Part shown: in pieces, positions 15,356-24,490 of the stretch
Position numbering within the stretch: the stretch's first letter is position 1
Layout of the letters: each line of letters opens with the position of its first letter
Assembly: GCA_036337945.1 (NCBI GenBank)
Contig: JAYZDF010000058.1
Span: 1 to 32,654, forward strand
Length of the DNA stretch: 32,654 nt
DNA from: JAYZDF01 sp036337945
Lineage (GTDB): Bacteria; Myxococcota; Kuafuiibacteriia; Kuafuiibacteriales; Kuafuiibacteriaceae
Direction of reading: 5' to 3'
Position numbers and translations under genes: made by a program
The notes under the pieces: generated by a model
What the model saw: the letters and a program-made list of their open reading frames with translations, nothing else
The model's database searches: none
What the model was told of the DNA's origin: nothing

Positions 15356-16930
15356 CTAGGTGCTTAGTTTCTTGAGCTCAGGCCCAATAACTTTGAGTTG
15401 ATTTGTGAATGGTTCTGGCTCAATATTTACGATTTCTACCGTGATATTTCGCTCCTTCGCATTCGCCTCAAAGGTTCGAATGATTTCTTGCACGTCGTAA
15501 TTGATGTTTACGGTGTTCGAACCATCGATAATGACTGAGCTGCCATCTGGGATTTGGCCCAAGCTGCTCTGAATTGAGGCTTTGTTGAGGAAGGTGACAT
15601 CTTCTGCGAGGGCCAAACGAATTTTTCCGTCTTTTAGGTCCTCCGCTGCGTTGAAGATGAATGGCTTTTTGTAGTTGTTGATAAGAATCTCAACCACAGC
15701 GACCACAACACCGAGAATAATTCCCATGAGCAGGTCTGTAGCAATAATTCCGATCACGGTGGTCATGAAAGGAATGAAGCTTTGCTTTCCTAGAGCATAC
15801 ATTTCTTTGAATAGAGCAGGCTTGGCCAACTTATAACCGACGATAAACAGAATAGACGCCAAACTTGCGAGAGGAATCATGTTCAAAATATGCGGAACGG
15901 TCATCGCACAGGCCAGCATGATAATACCGTGCAAAATTGCGGACATTTTGGTTCGGCCACCGGACTGAATGTTGGTTGATGAACGAACAATAACTTGGGT
16001 GACCGGAAGACCGCCGATGAGACCAGAAAGAAGGTTACCGACGCCTTGCGCTTTCAGCTCTTGGTTTGGCGGTGAAACTCGTTTCAGAGGGTCAAGTTTA
16101 TCTGTTGCTTCAAGGCAAAGGAGTGTTTCCAAACTTGCGACGACGGCAATGGTTGCGCCTGTGATCCAGATGGCTGGGTCGAGAATGCGGTCAAAGTTAG
16201 GGAAAGTGAACAGTTTGAAGAATCCGGCGAAGTCTTCTGCGACTGGAATCGCAACGACTTGGCTTGGTTTGAGCGCAAGGTCTGCGTTGCCTTGAAAAAC
16301 CAAATTGAAAACGATACCGAGCGATACGACGACCAGTGGTCCTTGAATCAATTGAAACGCCTTAATCGCTTTCATGAACGGCCGTTCCCACAAAATGAGA
16401 ATCACCATTGATACCGAGGTGATGATAATCGGTCCTGTCGTCATGCTTTCCATGATGGCCGAAACCTGAGTAAGCCCTAGGCTCTTGTCGTATCCAAAAG
16501 CGTGCGGAATTTGCTTCATGAAAATGATGATACCAATCGCAGAAAGCATTCCCTTGATTACGGAGTTCGGGAAGAAGTAGCCAACGATACCCGCGTTAGC
16601 GAAACCAAGTATCAATTGAATAACGCCACCAATGACAACCGCGGACAAAAAGACATCGAAAGCTCCGAGGTCCTGGATGGCTGAAAGGACGATGACCGCG
16701 AGACCAGCCGCAGGGCCGCTCACGCCAAGTGGCGAACCACTGAGTAGACCAACGACGATGCCGCCGACAATACCGGAGATGATTCCGGAAAAGAGTGGGG
16801 CACCAGATGCGAGTGCAATACCCAAACAAAGGGGCACCGCGACCAAGAAAACGACGATCGAGGCCGGGACATCATTTTTTAGGCTGCTAAACATGCCTAA
16901 ATCTTTTGCTTCTGAAGTTTGAGAATTCAT
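15356..16930 (-). CDS. SulP family anion transporter with STAS domain
   Basis: The 524-residue protein has the SulP pattern: a short cytoplasmic N-terminus, then PASIVVFLVAVPLCLGIALA at about 21-40, the SGPAAGLAVIV stretch near 71-81, about 10-12 further membrane segments, the GLIGGLPVTQVIVRSS loop, and a C-terminal STAS domain (about 435-524) with VIIDGSNTVNINYD. SulP proteins move sulfate, bicarbonate or dicarboxylates; which one applies here cannot be told, although this subgroup is often linked with bicarbonate uptake. AGGAG lies 7 bases before the ATG, and a perfect palindrome lies just upstream at 16952-16968, so expression is probably regulated. The NTF2-like gene is downstream on the same strand. 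Confidence 0.92.
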   Translation of the reverse strand: MNSQTSEAKDLGMFSSLKNDVPASIVVFLVAVPLCLGIALASGAPLFSGIISGIVGGIVVGLLSGSPLGVSGPAAGLAVIVLSAIQDLGAFDVFLSAVVIGGVIQLILGFANAGIVGYFFPNSVIKGMLSAIGIIIFMKQIPHAFGYDKSLGLTQVSAIMESMTTGPIIITSVSMVILILWERPFMKAIKAFQLIQGPLVVVSLGIVFNLVFQGNADLALKPSQVVAIPVAEDFAGFFKLFTFPNFDRILDPAIWITGATIAVVASLETLLCLEATDKLDPLKRVSPPNQELKAQGVGNLLSGLIGGLPVTQVIVRSSTNIQSGGRTKMSAILHGIIMLACAMTVPHILNMIPLASLASILFIVGYKLAKPALFKEMYALGKQSFIPFMTTVIGIIATDLLMGIILGVVVAVVEILINNYKKPFIFNAAEDLKDGKIRLALAEDVTFLNKASIQSSLGQIPDGSSVIIDGSNTVNINYDVQEIIRTFEANAKERNITVEIVNIEPEPFTNQLKVIGPELKKLST

Positions 16931-16951
16931 ATTGTTCTCCTAAAAAATCCT

Positions 16952-16968
16952 GACTGACAGTGTCAGTC
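16952..16968. promoter_or_regulatory. Perfect palindrome in SulP leader, candidate operator
   Basis: GACTGACA-G-TGTCAGTC is an 8-bp inverted repeat with a one-base centre, ending 21 bases before the SulP start codon. The TGACA/TGTCA half-sites resemble operators of dimeric regulators such as TetR-family proteins. In RNA the one-base loop is too tight for a stable hairpin of the full length, which favours a protein-binding DNA site. No regulator gene is next to it. Confidence 0.55.
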
Positions 16969-17035
16969 TTTAGTCATTCAATGATTTGAATGGAATTAGT
17001 TCAATGGGGCTCCAGCTTCCGCTGAGCCAAATATA

Positions 17036-17446
17036 TTAACGATTTGGGGGTGGAGTTGGCACGTCGCTGATTGCACCTTTGCCGACCATATCAGACGACT
17101 GATAGTACTTCGCGCGGAGGACCTGAAAAGTATCGAGAGCATTGTCGAGTTCCTCGTTATCATCCTCGAGTTCCTTTTCGCTTTTTTCCTCGAGCTCGCT
17201 TTCACTTTCGTGTGAGGGTTGAGTAGGTACCGAATCGCTCGAGTCGCTCTTTTTTTCGTCGTTGCCCGCAAAGAGAGTCGTTTGGTGGAGGGTGTCTGAC
17301 TGAATGGTTTCATGGCGTTCGATGCGAGAATTCGACGCGTGAGCATAACCTACACTGAGCGGTACCAAACTTTGCCAACACAACAGCAAGCTGAATAGAA
17401 CCGAGAGTCCTATTTTGGCCGCTTGAAGATGTCGGCTGCGAATCAC
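17036..17446 (-). CDS. Small exported acidic protein, unknown
   Basis: The 136-residue product begins with a basic N-terminus and a hydrophobic stretch (about 10-33, IGLSVLFSLLLCWQSLVPL) that looks like a signal peptide with a possible cut after AHA, followed by a Ser/Glu/Asp-rich region (about 65-100) with repeated ESE/EKSEKELEDD. The start is GTG with an in-frame TAG two codons upstream and no evident ribosome site, so the gene is less certain than its neighbours. It lies 105 bases upstream of the SulP gene on the same strand. I know no family for it. Confidence 0.5.
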   Translation of the reverse strand: MIRSRHLQAAKIGLSVLFSLLLCWQSLVPLSVGYAHASNSRIERHETIQSDTLHQTTLFAGNDEKKSDSSDSVPTQPSHESESELEEKSEKELEDDNEELDNALDTFQVLRAKYYQSSDMVGKGAISDVPTPPPNR

Positions 17447-17656
17447 GCGCTATACATTCAATAATCCGGATGGAAAGTCTAGGTGTTTCGAGCAACTGTT
17501 CGCTTGTAAATGTGTCAAAAAACTACACGAATCCCCGAATACTTGATGGATTCAGGCTCTCTCCGCAGACCCAGGAACTGGCTCTCAGTAGGACTTAGGG
17601 TATTAACTAATTCTTGAGCGAGTAGGTGGAGACGAAAGCGAAGCGCTTAGAAAGCT

Positions 17657-20600
17657 TTATTTCTCTCCATCTGGAGGGCCAGGGACCAATCCCACGTCTT
17701 CAATAAGAATGTCATCGGCTCCGCCATTTACGGCGACGGGATCCAACTTGACCTGTTTCTGAGGAGGTTTTTGCGATTTGACAGGCAGCTTTTGCCAGAT
17801 ACCGCCTGAACTGAAACACGACCAAGCCCAAGGCACCCATTTGAGAAGCTTGTTGGCCAGCCAGAGTGCCCATCCAAGCATGACCAAGCGCCAAGCAAGT
17901 ACAGGTACGGAATAAATCTGAGCGTTTGGTAGCTTTGAGCCGACTTTGTCGGAGTACCAACGCAGCGTCTCGCTTGTAGATTGCGCACCTACGACTTGCA
18001 TATCGACATTGAAGATCAAGTTTGAGCGCACTGCATGGAATAGAATAGCCAAGGCTACGAAACTCGCACCGCAAATGACCAGCTGTAAAAAATTGGCCTT
18101 CCAAGCGCTCTTTGTGGGGATTGTGCGTCGCCAAGCAAGCAAGGCAAACCATCCGAGAATCGGAAACAAGGATACGAAACTGAGTTGAGAAAGACCCAAC
18201 AACAAAAGAAACCATTCGTAGTGTTTGATAGGCAGCTGTCTAATTTGCCCCAGGATGATGGCACAAATAAGCAAGAAGACGAGGTAACTCCAGAATAGAA
18301 CAGCGGGCCCCCAATCTGGTCCATTGGTCCAAAGCAACCATCGGTCTGGTCCAACGGTAATGGTGAGATTGCTATTGACCGCGTCTGAGCCAATATCGAT
18401 CTCAGGCATCGATTCCCCGAAGTTACGATCCCACTTCTGTTGCCATCGGAGCACATAGGTTTGTTTCCCTGGTTTGAGCGGTAAGTTCACGATTCCATTT
18501 TGGGGTCGAATATTCCGCACACTGTCTGACTCAGTGACCGTCTGAAGTTGCGCGCCTTTGGGAAGCGTGACTTTTTGCCAGCCTCCCTGAGATGCCCGAA
18601 TGCTCATCGATAGCTTTCCTTCCAGGAGTCTTTTACCGGGAACAATATCGTATCGTACCTCATCAACAGTGGACCCTTGTCCAGGAGCGCCCGACGGGCG
18701 GAGAATATCGATGGTCAAGCTTTCACTCGGCCAAGGCTTGTACATCCGATGGTAGTTTTTCTGGTTATCAATAGAGCGTATGGAGGCGATACCTTCAAAA
18801 TTACATCGCCAAATGCGGCTGCATTCGACTCTCCAAGTTTCGGACCATGGTTTTTCAGATGGCATCTTAAGACTGATCTGGGGTGTGATCGGTAGCTCGC
18901 TGACGTATTCGACCTGATAAACACCGCGCGGAAAATCGACCAGAACCAAGCCGTCCTCTACGCGCGTTTGTTCACTGATGATTTTTTCATCTGCGATGAG
19001 AGGTACTTTGAGAAGCTGCGGTCGTTCCGCATCGAGACGCCTTACTATCGTTGTGATCTGCCAAGGCAGACCGAGTGCGAGATCTCGATCAATCGTAAAC
19101 CATGGTGGTAACTCAGTTCCACTCCCGGATTGCTTATCTGTCTCGTTGGTTTGCGTCTTTCGCGTGAGCTGAAGAGAATTATCTGGGATACCGGTTTCAC
19201 TAATTCCGTCGACACTCCAATCTTCGCTGGTAAAGCGTACGAATTGAGGTGGAGTCTGATTATCGAGCTGAACAGTAATCACATTCTTGTTTGGAAGCTG
19301 CGCTTCCACAGAGACCTTGTGGGTTCCCTCTGGGTGTCGAAGTACGAAGAGTCCTCCGGCTTCACGTCGAATCTGTCTTGTCTCTTTACCGTTGAGTAAA
19401 ATTCGACGAGGTAACAATGCTTTACTCGGGCCAGGTAAGCGCCAAAGGCTGTCCTTTTGTGCATGAAGCTCGACGGTCATGTTCCACTCTGCACCTGTCA
19501 CATTAATTTCCATTTGATTTGCGACAACACATGTCCCTCGACATTCGCTGTCGAGACGAATCCTGCGCTTTAGTTCATCAAGCATAGGTTCGAGACTATG
19601 AGACCCATTTATCGGACGAACATGCTCCACATTTTCTTGGTTTTGGAGTGGAAATGGTTCTGCCTGGGCTTCTTTTGAAAAGAAGAGGCCACCAGCAAAC
19701 ATCAAGACGAGAACACTAGAGGTTGACGACCCTAAAAAATTTTCAATTTGAAAGGGTTCGTTGGCTTTAAGACCCATTTCACGAATACGGAATAGAATTC
19801 CTGCGAGTAAAAGCAGCAGAAAGACTCGAACCACGCTGAGTACTCGACTGACTAAAGGAGAGAGCAGCCATAGTTCGACCTCGTGATCTTTTTGTACGGG
19901 GCCAGACCAAAAAAGATGCCAGGATTTCCAAGACCATCGAGGGACACCTGGACCGGTCTGCACGATCGCATTGGGATCGACTTGTTGAATTTGATATTTG
20001 CGGACGTTGTAATCGGTATATCTGCCTCTTTTCGACTTTTTTTCTGACATACTTCGCTTGTTTTCTTTTTGAGGAGCAAGCGCACCAATGAGCCCTCCGC
20101 CACCGGCTCCCGTTCCTTTAGCTCCCAGGTCGCCAAATCCGTCTCCTTCTGCGTCTGTGAATTCATACTGCTCTGCCAGAGGATATACTCGCGCCATGCC
20201 GGTACTCGATGCCTGCGGGAACAATGCGAAGCGAAGTTGGGGTTCGCTAAAGTCGCCGAGTAATACGACGAGACAGAATAATGATAATGCTCGATAGCCA
20301 AGTGCCAACTGCCGAAAAACGCCGTCTGGGACGACGCGAAGAAGCGCCAAGCTTGCCACGACATGCACCCAGGTTTGTTTCGGGACCATGGGTTGGTCGT
20401 GACTCAGACCGAGCCCAAGGATTGCTACGATCATCCAAGGCCATCCGCAAAGTTTGCCAACTGCGAGCGCAACCATAAGGACCATGAAAAAGTCGAATAA
20501 GGTCCAAGAAGAAAGCCAGCCACCGCTCATACTATCGACGCCACTGGCTCCAAGAAGAGTCCAGCCTGGCGGTAAGTTGATGACCGCTTTGAGGCTCTGC

Positions 20601-21955
20601 ACATCGTGCTCCCATCCCACAATCTTTAGGCGTTTTTGTGAGTTGTTTATGCGGAGATCCGCAAGGAGATGAAGCTTTGAATTGCGAATTTCGACGCCAT
20701 TCTTTTTGGATTGGTCGTTCTTCGTAATTAACAAGTCTGAACCTTTATCGCTCACTCTTCCAAGCTCTCCGTTGTCAGAGTAGTCGAGTCTCCATTTCTG
20801 ATTCATGGTTCCGCGGATTTTATCTCGCACGGTGTAACCGGTTCCGTCGATGTCCAGCCAAAATTCTCGCTGCAAATTGAGTTCGTTTGGAGCATATTCA
20901 GCTTCTCCCCGCCGCGTTTCAGTGAGCTTGAGGGTGGCGCCGGCTTCTGCCAAGAATGTTGTGTTTCCGTACCATTCTCTCGGCAGTGACGTTCGTTCTG
21001 GGTCGACAACTTGCAGGCCCGAGTATTCGACCGACCGAAATTTTTCATTGGGAATCCATAGCCAAACCTCTTGCGGCTCAAACACCTCTTCGTCGTGCTT
21101 GGGAACGGTCCAAGTAAGTGCATTATCAGTACTGATAGACGTTATTTCAACCGTATGTGTTCCTGGCTTTGCGTAGACTTTGAGAGATCCCTCCGTCAGC
21201 ATTTGCGTAGGAAGCTGGCTCTTAATTGCGATGGGTCGTCCTCCCGGAAGAAGTACTTGCTTCAGGTTCACGTCACGAGCACGACCAGAAACTTTTAGAT
21301 CTAAGCGAGTCACGATGCGAAGCGGGATTCCATCTTCGATCTTTCTGTAAATAGCGACCTTGAGCGAGTCTGTTTCCAGTGCTTCCGTGTTGGTGCTGGT
21401 GCCGTCCTGAAGCCAAAGTCTTCCTTCGACGTCGACTCGAGGAGACGGAAGTTCACGCCCTAGAAAAGTTACACGAAGTTGTCCGGTATGGGGTGAGATT
21501 TTGAGGAACTCTGGCGTGCTCGGCCATGCGAAAGTTCCTTCAACGATATGGCTCCCTGCCGGAAGCACAACACCTGGCGTATCACCATGCTTCTGTACCA
21601 GAAGTGGTTGACCTCGGTCGTTTTTGACCTTTTGGGGCCAATAGGATGCATCGCCAGGCAGTCTAAGAAAGGCCGTTTTATCCAGCGAGGCGGTGAGCCG
21701 GAACGAAGCGGAAGTCTCTTTGACTTCGAGCTTGAGCTCTCCAGGCCAGACGCATTCTCGACCACCCCCGTCGATACGTGCACAGTCGATATCTGAAAGC
21801 TCATATTTGACCCATTCGACCCACGGAGCAAGCGGTTCGGGAACAGTCAAAGGTGGGGTCTGGGCGTGTGCGACTGTGTTCGCAAGCAAAAATGTGCTGA
21901 CGGAAAGTAAGGTGAGTCGCAAGGCTTTGTTGGTTTTCATAAAATTTACACACAT
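17657..21955 (-). CDS. Giant membrane protein with internal duplication, unknown function
   Basis: The 1432-residue protein starts with a signal peptide (cut likely after AHA near residue 31). A beta-rich exported region has the pattern C..GGREC.WPG..L, LRLPGD, VVLPAGSHIVEG (about 58-185). Membrane segments follow near 485-560 and 700-725. A third hydrophobic stretch near 745-762 ends in EAQA|EP, which looks like a second signal peptide inside the protein. A second copy of the first beta region then begins (about 800-920) with ECRGTC, WRLPGP and LRHPEGTHKVSVEA. The C-terminus has about five more membrane helices (about 1215-1375). I recall similar large proteins, annotated only as hypothetical, in Myxococcota and some Gammaproteobacteria. 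The ATG at 21955 has AAGGCG 6 bases upstream; an ATG at 21940 is an alternative. Large exported domains between membrane helices suggest an envelope role, otherwise unknown. Confidence 0.88.
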   Translation of the reverse strand: MCVNFMKTNKALRLTLLSVSTFLLANTVAHAQTPPLTVPEPLAPWVEWVKYELSDIDCARIDGGGRECVWPGELKLEVKETSASFRLTASLDKTAFLRLPGDASYWPQKVKNDRGQPLLVQKHGDTPGVVLPAGSHIVEGTFAWPSTPEFLKISPHTGQLRVTFLGRELPSPRVDVEGRLWLQDGTSTNTEALETDSLKVAIYRKIEDGIPLRIVTRLDLKVSGRARDVNLKQVLLPGGRPIAIKSQLPTQMLTEGSLKVYAKPGTHTVEITSISTDNALTWTVPKHDEEVFEPQEVWLWIPNEKFRSVEYSGLQVVDPERTSLPREWYGNTTFLAEAGATLKLTETRRGEAEYAPNELNLQREFWLDIDGTGYTVRDKIRGTMNQKWRLDYSDNGELGRVSDKGSDLLITKNDQSKKNGVEIRNSKLHLLADLRINNSQKRLKIVGWEHDVQSLKAVINLPPGWTLLGASGVDSMSGGWLSSWTLFDFFMVLMVALAVGKLCGWPWMIVAILGLGLSHDQPMVPKQTWVHVVASLALLRVVPDGVFRQLALGYRALSLFCLVVLLGDFSEPQLRFALFPQASSTGMARVYPLAEQYEFTDAEGDGFGDLGAKGTGAGGGGLIGALAPQKENKRSMSEKKSKRGRYTDYNVRKYQIQQVDPNAIVQTGPGVPRWSWKSWHLFWSGPVQKDHEVELWLLSPLVSRVLSVVRVFLLLLLAGILFRIREMGLKANEPFQIENFLGSSTSSVLVLMFAGGLFFSKEAQAEPFPLQNQENVEHVRPINGSHSLEPMLDELKRRIRLDSECRGTCVVANQMEINVTGAEWNMTVELHAQKDSLWRLPGPSKALLPRRILLNGKETRQIRREAGGLFVLRHPEGTHKVSVEAQLPNKNVITVQLDNQTPPQFVRFTSEDWSVDGISETGIPDNSLQLTRKTQTNETDKQSGSGTELPPWFTIDRDLALGLPWQITTIVRRLDAERPQLLKVPLIADEKIISEQTRVEDGLVLVDFPRGVYQVEYVSELPITPQISLKMPSEKPWSETWRVECSRIWRCNFEGIASIRSIDNQKNYHRMYKPWPSESLTIDILRPSGAPGQGSTVDEVRYDIVPGKRLLEGKLSMSIRASQGGWQKVTLPKGAQLQTVTESDSVRNIRPQNGIVNLPLKPGKQTYVLRWQQKWDRNFGESMPEIDIGSDAVNSNLTITVGPDRWLLWTNGPDWGPAVLFWSYLVFLLICAIILGQIRQLPIKHYEWFLLLLGLSQLSFVSLFPILGWFALLAWRRTIPTKSAWKANFLQLVICGASFVALAILFHAVRSNLIFNVDMQVVGAQSTSETLRWYSDKVGSKLPNAQIYSVPVLAWRLVMLGWALWLANKLLKWVPWAWSCFSSGGIWQKLPVKSQKPPQKQVKLDPVAVNGGADDILIEDVGLVPGPPDGEK

Positions 21956-22208
21956 GGGGTCGCCTTTTTTTTATCTAAGTCAATGTAGGTCGCCGAAAAT
22001 AGTGAATTATTATATTGGACGTCACGTGTAACTTGTGGGGCGCGTCTGCTTTGCAGGAAGAATGGCCGCTGCCTCGCGAAATATTCCCCTCAGTGACCTC
22101 TTTTGTTAAAATTGTAACTTTTATCACGCCTCTGATTTGAACGTACGAGACCCGCTATCGATCTACGGATTGTAAGTTCCTGTGATATTTGTGGGCGAAT
22201 GAAAAAAG
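21956..22208. other. Intergenic region upstream of the giant membrane protein gene
   Basis: These 253 bases must hold the minus-strand promoter for the giant gene. They are partly AT-rich (a T8 run near 21966) and include TAAAATTGTAAC near 22106. I see no clear sigma-70 box pair, operator or gene. Confidence 0.35.
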
Positions 22209-22634
22209 CTAACTAGGAAGGGAAATTAGGTCCCAAGCGACAGCAACGAATAAAATGCCGAACCCGCCAATTTCCGCGACGATGAGTGCGTACATCGAGC
22301 CTATCGTAAGTGGCCCCGGCTCAGCGAATTGGTTTTCAGTATCTCGTTTGAGACCGTGATAAATATAAGCTGCAATAGCGACTGCAAAAAAGACAATCGG
22401 CGCGAGCACGCAGAGCAGCGTGATCAAATCAGACAAAGGGCTCCGTTTCGCAAATTCGGCCAGAACAATGCAGGCGAAGGAGTACATCAGTGCTGCGCGA
22501 TGGGCGATATCGACGTAAGGATGTGCTTGATGGTCAGGCGAGGCTTGAACCTGTCTAAATTTCCATACGCCGGTCATCAGTCCGGTAAGCAGGAATGTAC
22601 CGCTACAAATAATAGATAAATTCTCGGGACTCAT
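22209..22634 (-). CDS. Small four-helix integral membrane protein, unknown
   Basis: I place the start at the ATG at 22634, which gives MSPENLSIICSGTF and a first helix directly. The longer frame reaching 22712 would overlap the upstream gene and add a non-hydrophobic N-terminus. The 141-residue product has four membrane helices (about 8-25, 48-65, 73-95, 112-135). The loop between helices one and two has several His residues (SPDHQAHPYVDIAHRAALMYSFA), and I recall similar sequences in unnamed bacterial membrane proteins. It is 55 bases downstream of a heme lipoprotein gene on the same strand, so the histidines could serve a metal or heme, but that is a guess. The start codon lies inside a perfect hairpin. 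Confidence 0.75.
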   Translation of the reverse strand: MSPENLSIICSGTFLLTGLMTGVWKFRQVQASPDHQAHPYVDIAHRAALMYSFACIVLAEFAKRSPLSDLITLLCVLAPIVFFAVAIAAYIYHGLKRDTENQFAEPGPLTIGSMYALIVAEIGGFGILFVAVAWDLISLPS

Positions 22635-22649
22635 CACCTGAGTCCCGAG
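22623..22649 (-). promoter_or_regulatory. Perfect 11-bp hairpin enclosing the start codon
   Basis: In the minus-strand RNA CUCGGGACUCA pairs perfectly with UGAGUCCCGAG around a 5-base loop GGUGA. The ribosome site AGGUG and the AUG (22632-22634) straddle the loop and the top of the stem. No U tract follows, so it is a poor intrinsic terminator. It could mask translation start or act as an mRNA processing or stability element. Confidence 0.65.
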
Positions 22650-22689
22650 TGAACATGAAAAGACCCTGAATGTAAATTCGGTTGAACCT

Positions 22690-24159
22690 TTAGTGGACTC
22701 GCTCAAGAGCACCTTCGATAGGCGCGGTCTGTGGGCGGCAAATCAGTTGGCGAAGGTCAGCGGAACGACGGGCGAATTCGTTGAAACGCCGGCGGGCTCC
22801 GGTCACGGGGTCATTCACGTTCACGCCGGTCATGAAGGCTGAAAGCGCAGCGGGTTGATTTTGTTCACGAGGCGCGATGTGAAGAAAGAAGGTGTTTGTT
22901 TCTCCGCCATGGCATCCGTTGCAGGTGTTGAGGGATAACTTATGACGGGCGACCGGGTCCCTGATTTCACTTGCGGTCCAAATATCAGCGCCTTCGTTTG
23001 TGACTGCGCCTCCGCGAAAGTTCACCGTCCTTTTGTTTATACGAAAACGTAAGGGTACCCGATGTTTACCGCGGCGTATGTTACGTTGGTTTCGGTTGGT
23101 CCACGTGGTCAAGGTTTGCGTTTCGTTCCATCGGTTAGCGGGTGTATTTTCCACGGTGCTTTGAACGATGTGTCCACGGCCATTCAAGCGAAATTCTCTG
23201 AGTTCCCAAGTTGGATGCAGTGCGTTTTCATTCGACCGAATTTGACCGATTGCACTCCCGTTGGGTTTCCCAGGAAACGCATTTCGTCGGGTGAATCTGT
23301 TGGTGATCGTTTGGAGCTTGTTGCGGTACGCAGCGGACGCGGGTGGCATGTTGCCAAGTTCATGCCAGTCTCGTGCCCATCGCTGAACGTCCGCGCGATT
23401 GTTTGCAGGAAGCTTGTATTCCAAAATGATGGTGAACGGACTTTGTTGAAAGTTATTGTTGGGTTTGGGTTCGGGCTGAGGTGGAGGCTCAGGTTCACTC
23501 GCTCTTCTAAGTGGTTGGGGCCCAACCGGACCAGAAGAGCCGGGCATCAGGACACCGAATACGAATCGGCCTTCACCTGCGTTGCCTTGCGATAATTTTC
23601 GTAAGTCCATTCGGTTGACAATCGAAAGGAGCCGAAGTGGCGCCTTCTTGAGGTCGAGTTTCCCGTTACGAAGTTTAGGCCACGCCTGAAGTAAGCGATT
23701 GATTTCGGTTCGCGCAGGAATAGTTTGGCCGTTGACGCGTTGAGCTCGACCCCATTTGGCAAAGAGGCTCCGGGTGAAGTCTGACGGGTTTTTGTTTCCC
23801 GCCATGTTGGTCATCAGTTTTCCGAAGTGCCACGCACCATCCGCCGGATTCGTTCTGGAACCGGTCCAACGGGTTCTGACTCGGTCGTTCACGACGGGCA
23901 GGGCACGAATCACGAGTTCGCGCCCCGGATTTACCGTGGTGCATCGATCGTTTACGAAATCCCGTTGTCGCGCCGCTTCTTCTTCAGCGATGAGGGTCGA
24001 CTCGGTTTCTAAAGTCTCTTCATCGAAGTCCATCGGCGCTCCGCAGGCTCCGAGCCCAACTGCCAAGGTGAGTGGTAGACCGAACCCGCCAAGTATCGGC
24101 AGTCGCTCTGTTCGTCTTTTCCTGCAAAGTTTCTGTGGGTTGGTAAATATTGAATGCAT
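22690..24159 (-). CDS. Lipoprotein with one c-type heme motif
   Basis: The 489-residue protein begins with a basic region containing KRR, a hydrophobic stretch and the lipobox GLGAC (Cys39). The mature part is unusually rich in Arg, Asn and Pro. It contains LRLLSIVNRMDLRKL and GEGRFVFGVLMPGSS, a Pro/Glu spacer near residue 230, and near the end CNGCHGGET (413-421), which has the CXXCH heme-attachment motif. I recall lipoproteins of this pattern in Myxococcota but no assigned function. An AGGAG lies about 10 bases upstream of the ATG. It shares a 331-base divergent spacer with the repeat protein to its right, and the four-helix gene follows. A role as surface electron carrier or heme-containing enzyme is possible. 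Confidence 0.85.
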   Translation of the reverse strand: MHSIFTNPQKLCRKRRTERLPILGGFGLPLTLAVGLGACGAPMDFDEETLETESTLIAEEEAARQRDFVNDRCTTVNPGRELVIRALPVVNDRVRTRWTGSRTNPADGAWHFGKLMTNMAGNKNPSDFTRSLFAKWGRAQRVNGQTIPARTEINRLLQAWPKLRNGKLDLKKAPLRLLSIVNRMDLRKLSQGNAGEGRFVFGVLMPGSSGPVGPQPLRRASEPEPPPQPEPKPNNNFQQSPFTIILEYKLPANNRADVQRWARDWHELGNMPPASAAYRNKLQTITNRFTRRNAFPGKPNGSAIGQIRSNENALHPTWELREFRLNGRGHIVQSTVENTPANRWNETQTLTTWTNRNQRNIRRGKHRVPLRFRINKRTVNFRGGAVTNEGADIWTASEIRDPVARHKLSLNTCNGCHGGETNTFFLHIAPREQNQPAALSAFMTGVNVNDPVTGARRRFNEFARRSADLRQLICRPQTAPIEGALERVH

Positions 24160-24490
24160 TGTCTTTCTCTCCTCTGTAGGTCTAAGTAAGCAAATGCGGT
24201 GCCATGTGTGTGCTCAGCCCGAGAAAGCATTGAAAACAATGGTTTATTGGTTTCTGTGTGCTGAGGATCACAATTGAAAGTTCTTAGCTTTTTGAGATCG
24301 TCCTCAGAAATTCATTGAGAGAGGAGCAAGCATTGAGCTGAACGTCGGATTATCGCGGCGTCATCCGATGACCAATTAACCTTATTTCAATAACTTAGAG
24401 TCCAGGTTTTGACATCTGCTTCGCTTGATCAAATTGTAGTGTCAGCACGTTAATTTATCCCAAGAATGCGATTGGGATGGGAGACAAATA
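24160..24490. other. Divergent promoter region
   Basis: These 331 bases separate two divergent genes. They contain a ribosome site for the left gene (revcomp AGGAG near 24169), a likely sigma-70 promoter for the right gene near 24409-24437, and GGGAG at 24479-24483 before the right gene. The middle (24240-24400) is AT-rich without an obvious gene. Confidence 0.5.
24409..24437 (+). promoter_or_regulatory. Candidate sigma-70 promoter of the repeat-protein gene
   Basis: TTGACA (24409-24414) is a perfect -35 consensus. With a 17-base spacer, AATTGT (24432-24437) is a weak -10. It points at the gene starting at 24491. Confidence 0.4.

Noticed and set aside
17636..17648. AAGCG-AAG-CGCTT hairpin after the giant gene as a terminator
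   Set aside because: The stem is short and no convincing T run follows on the minus strand.
23062..23595. 177-residue plus-strand open frame
   Set aside because: It lies fully inside the heme-lipoprotein gene on the other strand, whose signal peptide, lipobox and CXXCH motif make that one real.
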